This document shows, one piece after another, positions 25,001 to 37,000 of a DNA stretch of 64,000 nt; position 1 is the stretch's first letter; each line of letters opens with the position of its first letter. The position numbers and the translations under genes are program-made. Under the pieces are notes generated by a model. The model worked only from the letters and a program-made list of their open reading frames with translations. It was not told the origin of the DNA and did not search any database. Source of the stretch: Larus michahellis (lineage: Eukaryota > Chordata > Aves > Charadriiformes > Laridae); the NCBI RefSeq assembly GCF_964199755.1, contig NC_133906.1, positions 13,551,378 to 13,615,377 of the forward strand. The letters run 5' to 3'.

Positions 25001-28000
25001 CTATCCCCACCGGAACCAGGACAGCACTCGAGGGACCTTCTTGGTTAGGACACTGTAGGTACATGCACTAATTAAACCTCTCTTTTATAGCCTCTGGCAG
25101 GCTATAAGTTACCCTCTCCATTTCTCTCTTCTGAGCAATTACAGACAGCTTCATTGAGGTTTGCAGTAAAAGAAAATTACAACCATTTAATCAAATTGAG
25201 CATAAAGTATGGCTTCAGCTAGTGCAAAACCAAGCTGAAGATGGCAGGTAGACAGAACAGCTAGCAGGAAAGTCCAGGGAAATCTCAGATTAGAACTTCA
25301 AAGGCAGCTTTATCCCTTTAAGAGACAATACAAAAGAGACTGGAAGATTCTCCTGGTAAGTCAGGCTTTGCTGTGCTGGGACCCCTGGGCAGCATTCTCT
25401 GATTGCAGGACAGGGCATGACTCATTCCTCTTAGAAGACTTCGTTACAGTCAGATGAGGATTCCCCAAGGCCCAATATCAGGCAGGATTCCCATGCATCA
25501 CTGCCAGCTGATCTGATTCTTGCTCAGTTCAGGATACGCCCGACTGCTTCAGAAAGACATAACAATCCAGATGTGTTTCTAGACTGTTACTGAAACGAAG
25601 AACCTACATCACCAGAATTTTGTGGCTTCGGCCAGCAGGTCATTGGGTTTTGAGCTGCTGGTTTTGTCCATATCTCTTCAGAATACCTTAGTTTTCAAAG
25701 AACAGTTTTTGTTTTGCTGCTTTTGTGCTTACATACTCCAGAACCACACTTGCTTACCAAAGAATCACTGACATAATTGTGATAGTTAGGATATTCCGGG
25801 TTCTCATTAGATCCAAAATGGTGTACGTCTGCTGCTTCTGGGAATTCGTATCTTGCAGCTGGAAATAAACAAACAAACCAACCATGGGAACATTAACTTC
25901 CTGCGAGCAGAATTAGTGTGGAAATAAGTCTCCCCCAACTTATACATCAGTATTTTGATACGCTGCAGAGCTGAAACAGGTGCCTCACTTTTAACCAAAC
26001 GCGTGTAAGCTATAAGAGCCAACTACCTGTGAAAGTAGTTGCTCCTCCCTAATTTAAAGTCACTTAAAATTTAGGCAGAAATTTGTCACCATTTTCTCTG
26101 CCTGAGGCTCCACAAAGCAACTGCTTATTGTTACATTGATATTTGAATTATAAAGTGACAATGCTAATTCACAATTTATATGTTACTACTGGCGGGGCTC
26201 TTAGGTGCCGTCCGTTTTGAGCAGTGCACCTTGAGGATCATGGAAATCAACTGCACCCAGGCAAGAGGAGAACAAGGATGATGAGGCATTTGAAAAATGT
26301 GATCTGTAAACACAGAGGGTTTATTTAGCCCAAAGACCAAGAATGGTCTTCAAGGACCAGCAAAAAGAAGTGATAAACTGTCCTCTATGTCCACTGCATA
26401 CAAGGCAAGAAATAAGACTAAACTGCAGCAGGACAGATTTAGTAAATGACTCCTCATGCTGAACCTAACAGTAACGTATTTTAAACTGAGACAAACTGGC
26501 TAATGAGCTGAAAAATCCCCATCATTATCTAGCCTGGTTTTCAGATCTTCTTCTAAGATTATAAGCAAAAAGACAACAAGCTTCTTTCCTCATGAAACTT
26601 TCCAGCTCCTCAAAATAAAACCACTTCCATGTAAACAATGCAAAGAGATTCACCCAGGAAGCACGCAAACAAGTTTTGTGCTCAATAAGACTGCAAAAAA
26701 GGAAAGAATTTAAGTTTGTTTTTTTTTTTTAATTTAGGACTTTAATTTAGACCCCTAACAAGGGAGAGATTTTTTCAAAATATGTAAAAGGTGATCTAAG
26801 AGAGCAAGTTCCACTATTAAAACTATCAACTCTGATAAAGCAAGGCTATATGGCGGAAGAACCACAGTTTTCTAGACATGTCATATTTTTGTTATTGCAA
26901 GAGATGGTATGCTTTAAGGATTTAGCGCAGCCTACTTATCAGTTTAATGGTATTTTTAACAGTCTTACAGTAAAAGCATTAACAAGATTTTGATTTTACA
27001 ATCTTCCACAGAGACTCTTTTTCCTGATATTTGAGGACTTCTCCTTCCACAACCAGAAGAATCACTCTTGCCTGACAGACCTCTATTATGTGCCAACACA
27101 ATAAGCTGTATGCAAAGATTACTTCCTCCCTTGATTTTTTTTAAGTCAGCGTGACCTGAGAACGTCAAAATAAATTTTAACACGTTTAAAGACTGAATGC
27201 CTTCTGTTGGCACTCCTTCATGGTATGTACAAATCGTTATCAATAAAAGTAAGCTATGATTGTAGCTTGAAAACAGCGCCATTAAAAACTTTTCTGAACT
27301 CTTTCCACCTAGTCTAATATACCGTCCTCTACTCTGTATTAGTTCAATTTACAAGACTTTTTTCCCCTAAAACTGGTCCAGCAGAGGTAGCTGGATGTAT
27401 TGCAGGACACAACACACCAATAACAAGACAAAAGCAACCATTAGTGGAACTTAATTCCTCATCAATCTCTCTTCCATATTCAGTTAGTGATGGGTTTTTT
27501 TGGCAAGTTAGTTGATGGACACCGATTTGGGGCCCTCAACCTTGTCCTTCAACTCAAAATATACATCACCTCCTTAATATCTAGTAAACTGTATCTGAGC
27601 TAATGGGAACATGAGGTTTATGTAACTTCGGGTGAAAATTTTTTCTGAATGCTATTTTGTTCTGATGACACAGAGTATAAAATAGCAGCCTGATGCTCGT
27701 GCAGGCCGAACTTCAGTGTATTTATTTTCATAAACCTTCATTTTCTAGGAAAGGCAAACAGTTCTTTACATTTGATAGCTGTAATTCTGCCTGAAGCCAA
27801 CGCTCCCAGCACACAGGCAGCTTTACAGCTCACAGCCCCTTCTCATAAATCACATGATCTTTCCTAAGCACTCTCCAGTTTGGCCACTATTCGTTTCCAA
27901 GAAACCAGCAAACAGGAAACAAAAAAAAAGGAGAAACCCCAAACAAACCACAAAACAAAACCAGGAACAGTAACATGCAGAGAGTCACAGCTGATGAGAA

Positions 28001-31000
28001 AAAAGGACCCTGCCTTTTAGGAGCTGGATAAGGAGACAATGGAATCCTTAACAGACAGGTTAGAACAAGAAGCTATGAGGAGGGCAGGGAGGGGAAAACG
28101 ATGATTCGAAAATAAACCTACCATCCAAACATTTTTATCCCCCTCGCATGGGATAATTTCAGCCAACCAGGCCCTATTTGTGCTCTGTAGCCTGTTTGGG
28201 ACTAGTCACCTGCTGGATCCTAACTGGTTTTGAAGCCTCTGGAGCCTGAATGTTGCAGGTGCTGCTCTCAGCTGCACAGGGTTGAGGAACGCTCTGAACA
28301 TGAGCTCAGGGGGCTCCTACATCCAGGACTCACATTCCAACTGCAGGAGGGGGGCCAAGGGCCAGCCGGATTTCTGAGAACCTCTCTGCAGCGTAAACAT
28401 GCTTCCTAAAAACTCACGAGAGGCCGCAAGCCTTCTGCTTTACAGCTGTCCAGAACGCAAACACAAGAACAGCATAAACAGACCACTGATGAAGAAAAGT
28501 TTTGCACAGATTTTTTGGTCACTGCGTTACTTTTACCTTAAAAAGTAAGAAGAGGGATAGGAGTTCATCATTTAACCAGTGCCTGCTCATCGAGCTCATT
28601 TTCCTTCCAGTGTCACAATGTCAATCTGTGCTTCTGACAGCTGACATGCAATGATTTATCCATAAATAAGCACTGTGTTCTCCACCCCACCCTGCTGCAG
28701 AAGTCCACATTTCCCCTCAACCAGTGTTCCCTGGGGTAACATCCCTACTCTTGCCCCTGCCTTCTGCTGCTTCGTAATCCAACCCCGTTCAGAGATGGCA
28801 AACAGATCAATATTTTGTTCTAAGAGCGGGAGATAGAGGATTCCAGGGACAGTGACCTTAAGCAGATCTTGGAGCCAGAGCTTATTTTCCATTCTCCTGC
28901 TGTAGTGCTGGCAATGGGTGAGTTTTCATGCCTACAGCATAATGAAGGGGAAAAAAAAGGAAAAAAAAGCATGTTCTAATGAAACGCCAGGGTAAAAGCT
29001 ATCATAAGAAGGTCTGGGTTTTCCTGGCACTCTCACTCAGTTCCAGCAAGAGCAAAATGTCTGTCCTACTACCTACGAACAAGTCTGGACAAACAGCTTT
29101 GTTTGCACCTCAGCTAACTTCAACCCAAGTGAAGCCGTTTCAATCCCAATAGCAAACACACTACAGTTTAACGGCTCACCATTTTCCTTAGTCTGGTACA
29201 GATGCCTTGTAAAGCAAGTGAATATGCAAAGTATTTTCATGTAAATGACAAGACAATGTCAACTGCCAACCAGAACACAATTAGGCAACTGCCCAGACAG
29301 TCTCTACAGATCTGCCTGGAGGTGCCCATTCTCCTAGATTATGTAAACAGTTTGTCTGTCTGCCCTTTGGAGGTCATGTTTGAATGAACGTGGAACTGCT
29401 TCTACATCTTAAGGTCACCAACAGCCCAGGCAAAGGGGAGACACCTAGAGGAAACAAGAAGAAACCGATGGGGAAGAAAAGCTACTGCTCACCACTCCAC
29501 CCGAAAGGAGCTCAGGTTTTGCTCTCCTTAAGGATGGAGTAGAAATTGGAGCTGAACTCTGAATTGAACTAGAATGACATTCTTTACACTACCACTGGCC
29601 AGGATGAGTCCTGTGTTAGACTTTTATAGAACTATATTAGGCTGCGCAAGCATAAAGTCTGCTCAGCGTAAGTACTTAGATCACAAAGCAATAAGTACCT
29701 CAAATTCATTACCTTCCCCCAAAAACTAGAGTTTAAAAGGAAAAAGGCGGCCGTAAACTGGATCAAAACGATGTTTGCATTAGAACGCATGCTGGCATTC
29801 CCATGGGAATGGGACACCAAGGTCTTTACAAATCTTGGTGAAGTGGAGAAAGGATATTCTGCTTTTCAGGAAAAGGTGGACCTTTTACCCATTTGAGAAG
29901 TACGTGATACACTGCAGGCATAACTCAATTCATACGTCTAGAAATTAATCACTTTACATGGTCATCAATAGGTCCAGCAAACAACTGGACTGCTAAATGA
30001 CTCTTACCTCACTAGGGTCAAATATAACATCTGGGGCTGTAATGCCATTAATTTTTGCGGCCTTTCGGATGATGTCTTCTGCCTCTTGAAATCTTCCCTG
30101 GGAGATCAGCCACCGCGGAGATTCCGGAATGATCCTGAAAAAAAGGTTCAGAATAATGAGGCTGCATTTCCACAGAAAGCACTGCTACAGGCACCGATAC
30201 ACGCTGTTCCAGGCGCAAAGAGCTCAAAACTTGCCATATCTTGCACACGTTAAAGCAATCACAACAGAGGTCAGATTTACAAGAGCAGACTAGCACACCA
30301 AACAAAACCAGATTAAAAAGCCATTGTGGATTTTAGAAATACTACAGAAATAAGCAATGACTCGGAAAAAAGAGCAACCAGAGCTTTCAAAGTATGGCAA
30401 AACAGTTTAATTAAATAAATTCAGAAACGTGAATACACAAGTAGCACACTGTACATTAAGAAGCATATCCTTAGAGAATAACACTTATAAAATCACTAAT
30501 TGTAAATACTGTCATATAAAGGCAAGTCAGAAAGTAGAATTTGCCTGAGTCATGCAACTTCGTAAGAAGCTGGATGGAATCACAAACAGATATGTTGCTG
30601 TAAGTGAAGAAACACCACCACCATGTGGGCTGTTTAAGCTTTACAGCCACCTAAAAGTAGTATTTCATTAGCTATAGAAGAAAACATGGAAGTCTCACAG
30701 ACGTGCATGTAGGGTTTTGTAGCTTGTCATATCTATGCCACCCCAGCATCGCCCAGGTTCCCAACGCAACTGGTTTCTCCTTGTGCCTTTAGTTAGTTCA
30801 GGCCTACTCTTTGAAAGTTCATGGATTTCAGCTGGTGTAGAAGGATGAGGTTTTTTGACTTTATATTTTTTTTCTTTGCATGTGCATCACTTCATTTTAC
30901 AGAAGCCTACAGAAAATGAAGAACAGGCTTTTCAGGCCTGAGTCAGATCACCCACGAGGCTACGGACTTGCAGCTAAACGACTGGGAAGAATAAAGGACA

Positions 31001-34000
31001 CAACGTCCATCTGTCACCTGCCTATTCCTGAATTTCATTGGTAAAAGCTGGTTGGCATGGAGCCTGGATCTTAAAAATCTGCAGACAGGATCTTCTAAAG
31101 ACTAAGGTCTTTTAAATTAGTTATACTCACCACCAGAGCGGGATGCAGAGCAGCCCAGGTAAAGTAAGCGCCAGCAGCAGCATCCGCCAGTCTCTGATGA
31201 AGTAAGCAAACAGGGGCAGCAACATGTAGCCAAATGCATAAAATATGCAAACGCCCAACGTGCAGAACAGCACACGAATTGATTTGCCAAGAATTTCTGT
31301 GCCTGTTCAAAACAACAGAGTGAAGATTAGTATTTTACCTTAATAGCAACCAAGTAACTTATAAAAATACCTGTAAAAAATGGCTTTGAAATATGCTACC
31401 CTGGGTAGTTACAGCATACAGCGCACTCTGCCAACCAATTTTAGAGGCTCCGCACATCTGCTTCATGCAGTGATCCTGCATCAATGCACGTAAATATTAA
31501 AGGAATCAGGCCATACAGTATTTCTGTAGCCCAAAGTAGCTAAAACCCCTATAATTTGGTGTTTTTAGCATTTCCCATTTTACTTAAGGAGCTAAAACCA
31601 ACCTAACATGCTACACAACGCTCACAACACTTAACCTCAGCTTGATCTCTACAGGGTCCTCTCCAGCTTATGGAGCGAGACCAACTTCTTTAATGGATAA
31701 TTCAGAGATGCCTAAATTAGGTTCTTGACCCGTATCACCTTCTAAAGGACTATTTTGCTATTAACCAAAAATCGTGCAGTTTTTTTTGGCGTATACACGT
31801 AGAGGGTCACTAACAAAAGCCAGGCTACTGAGAGAGGAATTAATGCACTAACCCGAGCCAATGCTTCCCTTTGAAATGCTTTGGGACCCGCAAATCAAGA
31901 GACGTTGTAAGAGATATTATCTTCCTCATTTCCACAGAAATGGAGGAAGACGGACAGAAGTTGCAGCAGGATGTCTGCAGGGAGGTTAGCTAAACACTGC
32001 TTCCACAGCTCAACTGCTCCTCTTTGGCCCAAAAGGAATTCTTGCCAACATTTGGTACTTTGTACAGTGAGGCCACTGCAAATAACATTAATTTAAAAAA
32101 ACCCTGATTTTTAAAAAAAGTCTCAGATTCATAAGGTAATTCACGTTTCCATCTGATCAAATACGGTCGTAGTTAAATTGAAAGCAGACCAAGCAGGAAT
32201 CATTATGCTTTTTAATTTTTTACTATAGGCTGTTTTAAGGAGACTTTATAACACTTACTTGATTTTTTTTTTCGTTTACAAGTTTTTACATCAAATACGG
32301 ATTTAGGCCCCAAAATGGACAACACAAATCCCTGAAAAATCATGTCTTGCTCATCTTAACTTTCCATCTGGAAGGCAGATTTTTGTTTTGACTGACCAGT
32401 TTCTGGTTTTTTGCCTTTTTAGGATGGTAAGCCACCGATTTAATTCAAATTGCGCTTCTATCAACTGGAAACTTCCAAGGAGAGCACGAGTTATCCATGT
32501 GTGGTGAGGACACACTCCTAACAGTGTTGCCTGGCAAAACAAATCAACCCTAAGCCAGTACTGAAAAGGAGCAGAAAAAGCACAAGACTAAAGAACACAT
32601 CCTGTGCCCAGCAGGACTTTCATACCAAGAACAAACGCTGCCACGTAGTTAGAGATCTGTCCCATGCCGACCAGCACAAAGAACACCGAAAACATCTCCC
32701 AGCTGGTAGAGAAGACCTGTACGAAGCTGAAGCCAGTCTGCATTGCCAGAGTCGCAAACAGCACATTTTTCCTGCCAAACCTTCCACGGACAGATTAAAA
32801 AAAAAAAAAAAAAAAAAAACCAGAAAAAAAATGATTATACAACAGCATGAATGAAATCTTCAGAAACAGAAAAATAAGATTACTCATATGCATACTTAAG
32901 GAGATACAAAACATCTGCAAAAAGCAGAGGTTCAGGAAACGTGACACAGGCACAACTATTCTAAATACATTAAAAAAATCCACTGCCCAAGAGAAAATAA
33001 TATTCCAAGGGCTGCTAGTGAAGTTGCCTTTAAGTATGTGCTGGAGCACTATTCCTTTCTTACTGATAGGATGAGCAGGGAGACAAATCATCGGGAACAA
33101 ATTATTTAAAATGCAAGAGTATGAGACACTCCTCCTCTAAGGAGCACACAGCTCATGACACAGATCAGCACGTTAAAAAAAGAAAAAGAAGGAAAACTTC
33201 TGAAAGAGAGGTAAAACTCAGCTTTGTAAGACACTATTATCAGTAAGTGATCCCAGGCTACAGTCTTCATTCCACTTGGTTGAAAAATGAATGAATTTAA
33301 GGGATTCTAACAATTACACTGATGAAGTATTAAAAAAAAAAAGAAAAGAAATTAAACTAAACCCAACTCATCGAGCTGCTCTAAGAGCTAATGCCGATGT
33401 CCTGGGCAGCCCCACACAGCAAGCAGACTTTGTGACCCAGGACAGGACATCTGCTGAGCACGGGCTGGCACAACCCCACTCCCAAGTTAGGCTTAAGCAG
33501 GAGGTCTACAAAAGCCTCAGGTAGATCACAATGCATTAAGAACAGAACTTGAACCTGCAAAATATTTTGTCAATCTCACTGTCATGTCTGGCTCAGGCTT
33601 GTCACAGGACTTTCTGTACCAGATGGGCAGATGGGAGCAGCAAAGCACCGCACACAGCCTTGCTGGAGTAGTGTCTTCATGGGGCTGCTGGATGTACTCA
33701 ATCTCTTGACCATGAGCTAGCTGCAGGTCAGTGGCTATGGGAGGAACTGGATGAGCTGTGCTGATGGCCTCCTCAACTGCACCTGGGGCACTTGGGGAGG
33801 ATCTGAGTGACCATGTGAAGAAGGAGCTGCAAAAGGAGACTCCCATGATGGAAACTCATGGTTTCTGGCACCAGAAGAACCGCTCCCGCTTCACCTGATG
33901 GTTAGTCACCATGGAAGACACTCGGCATCCTCGTAGCAGACGAAGGGCTGAGAGCTCTGTTGAACGAAGCACCCGAGCCCTGCAGTAGCACCGGGATGAA

Positions 34001-37000
34001 GCAGTGGGAGACTCTCTGCAGCAAACGGAAAAATCCCCCCTCCCGTGAGAGAGCAGCTGGAAGGCACAGAGTTCTGCCTGGGGATGGATGACGACCCAGC
34101 TGAGAGCTTATGGGTCAGGATGGGCAGGAAGACCGATGCTGGCACTGCTGTGGGTGTCTGCTGCAGACCACCTGATCAGAAAGAAGTAAACGAGACCTTC
34201 TTCACACAACCAAAGGAAGCCTCATGTTCAAAGGCACTGGAGATCATGGGGGACTTCAACCACTCCAATACCTGCTGGAGGGACAACACCCCAGCATTTT
34301 CTGAAATGCATCAATAACAACTTCCTAACACAGATGTCTGAGGAGGTGACAAGGGGAGATGCTGCTGGACCTTGTACTTGTGTTTGGGGATAGGAAGGTC
34401 GGCAGCAGCCATGACTGCTGGCTGTGCGATGGTGAAGTGCAGCATGGTGAGGGGAGGAACAAGGCAGAAGGCAGGATCACAGGGAGAACAAACACTGGCC
34501 TGATCAGGGATCTGCTTAGAAAAAATCCCTTGGCACAGGGCTCTGGAGAGAAGTCCAGTAGCACTGGCTGATTTTCAAGGATCATTATCTCCAAGCTCAA
34601 GATTGGTCCAACCTGATAAGCAGGAAACCACGCAAAGGACCTGCATGGATCCTACAATCCCTGTGCCACAAATCTTATGTTTCAAAGAAATATAAACTCC
34701 ACAAGTAAATCAGCACATTAGATGACCACATATTGTTCTCTGGGAATCAGGAAGACAGCACAGCAAATCTCAGGGAGATATCAGAAAACCTGAGCTTTAA
34801 GAGAAAGAAACAAACCCAACCCCAAATCCAACAACCTGTCAACATCACAAAAAATTCATGGTGTCTTCCATTCTTTCGTGTTTGTACTGATAAATAAGAA
34901 AGCCGGTGTACTTTGGGACTAAAAATTAAAAATAAATGTAAGAAGAAAAGAAAGCCTTGCTTCTCTGAAGTACAGCTGAACAGCATTCATGCTTTGCAGC
35001 TTCCACAAACACAGGTCATTGGACTTAGATGCGGTATTGGATGAGGAGGAAAAGAAGCTATGGGTTCTCTTCAAAAAGAGAATTTTAAATTTGACCTCAA
35101 AAAAAAGGAAAACAAGCTTCAGGGAACTCTCTGTACGTAGTCCAAAGTAATTATAAGAGAATGTCACTGTTCTGATTTTTCCAGATGAAACTTATCTCCT
35201 ACACCTGTTTTCTGGCATAAAAAGTTTGCTCCAGAAGAGAGTTCACTGAAAAAATAAACAGATAAAGGTAACACTCACTAACAATCTTTGTAACATCCTG
35301 TTCTACTTCAGAACATTTATTCTATACACTCTGTGTACGTTCAGATTAGACAGTGACAAAACAAAGACATGTTAGTAGTTGCAGAAAGACACTTATAGCA
35401 AACTTCACATACAAGAATTGCTTACAAACAGCATCAAACAGAGAGCCAGCAGCTCTGGTGTATATACTTTACTTGTCTGAGAGCTGTCCTGAGACAAAAG
35501 ATCCAAGCAGGACACCCACGAAGAACAGGGAGGTGCTGAGGGGTCCCTTCCAGTCGTTGTCACAGACCAGGTTCCACTGTGGGGAGAGAGAACATGAAAG
35601 TCTTCTAATAAACAGGATTTTCCCTCCTTCCTTCTGAATGCCTTGGCTAAGCCCAGATGAAAGTGTATCCTTTGGGCAGGAAACCTCCACAGCAGAGTAG
35701 CCAACCCACGGGACAGACGCAGCCCCATGAAATGACAGGGGGGGATGCTGGGCAACAGAGGGGAAAAGCCACCTGCCCTGAGCCACCTCAGCAGCGACGA
35801 CCCCGAGGCCCCAACACCACCTTCAGGTGTGACCCCTGTGGCTTTCTTTACACAGTCCGTAGCTGTGGTGTTTCCCCTACACGCATATGTAAGTGACGGT
35901 AACTAATAATTTCATGAAGCACTTGGTTCAGCTCCCTTTCAAAGGCTCTGCTGCCCCTTAAACTGTGGCAGTTCTGCTGGTTTTGGAAAGAGCGAGAACA
36001 GACCCCAAAACTTGATTTCCCTGCACACGGGAAAGTTTGCCATTAAAAATTCACATTTCTAATTTAAGAGAAATTAAACTATACAAACAAGAATACAGCA
36101 AAAAAACACACAGCCTCCTCCTCTATTACATTTTAATATGATTTTGAGAGACTGGAGACTGCTCACTGGGAACCTAACAAACAATTATAATCTGTGGTAT
36201 ATAAACTGAAATACACACCAAACAAACCAAGATTTCCAAAAGGAAAACAAAAAAAGAAGAACAAGATATTTATTAAATGAAAACGGCAACAGTTTCCAAT
36301 CTCCTGCCGGCTTCAGCCTGATGTTTTTGAAACAGCCCTGGTGTTATTTTTGTATCCGCACCAACAGCTATTTATCACAAATAAAACTTCACTTTATTTT
36401 GGTTATCTGGGGGGAAAAAAAGTATGTAAATATTAGAAGAAAGGAAAAAACCAAGCCTGTCCTGCCAGGCTCACCCAGCAGCCTGCTGGTGGAGGGCAGG
36501 AGGTGCTGCAGCCCCACCGGAGAGGAATTTGGAGGCAATCAGTGCTTCTGATGTGAGGCCAAAGCCTCCTGAGCTCAGTTATTCAAACAGCTCCCACAGG
36601 GCCCCTCCTGATGTTTTAGGGATGGAAACTTTTAAGTTTTAATCACTATTAAAAAAGTTGACACGAAAAGAAAATATTCACCTTGACCCCAATAATTAAT
36701 CCCCCTTGCTCCCTAGTAACAAATAGTTAGGTATGGTGTGTTTTCCTCTTAGTTTTTTTTTTAAATTTGTACTGGAACACCCCGTAAGATCTGTCCCTGC
36801 AGCTGCTGCGTGTCCCAGCTCCACCATCCACCCCGTCTGGGGTCCCACATGTGGGACACCACTGTTCTGCTTTGTCTGGCATCACTGTCCCCTTAGCATT
36901 GAGCTTTCAACTCCAGGAATCTCACAGCCCCCAGTCTATTAACAGGTCAGACTACAACTACCCCCAGCATGTGTTTTAAGGTTGGGGGATCACTAAAAAC

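Larger units (their letters stand above)
19045..25757 (-). other. SLC22A5: SLC22A5 introns 9 to 6
   Basis: Introns 19045-19652, 19789-20271, 20455-21672 and 21888-25757. Intron 6 carries the CR1 at 22845 and the solo LTR at 24674. Nothing else recognised beyond A-rich tracts. Confidence 0.85.
25859..32625 (-). other. SLC22A5: SLC22A5 introns 5 to 3
   Basis: Introns 25859-30007, 30135-31130 and 31303-32625. AT-rich; no repeat family or nested gene recognised. Intron sequence next to exons 4 and 5 still resembles the matching introns of SLC22A4. Confidence 0.8.
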
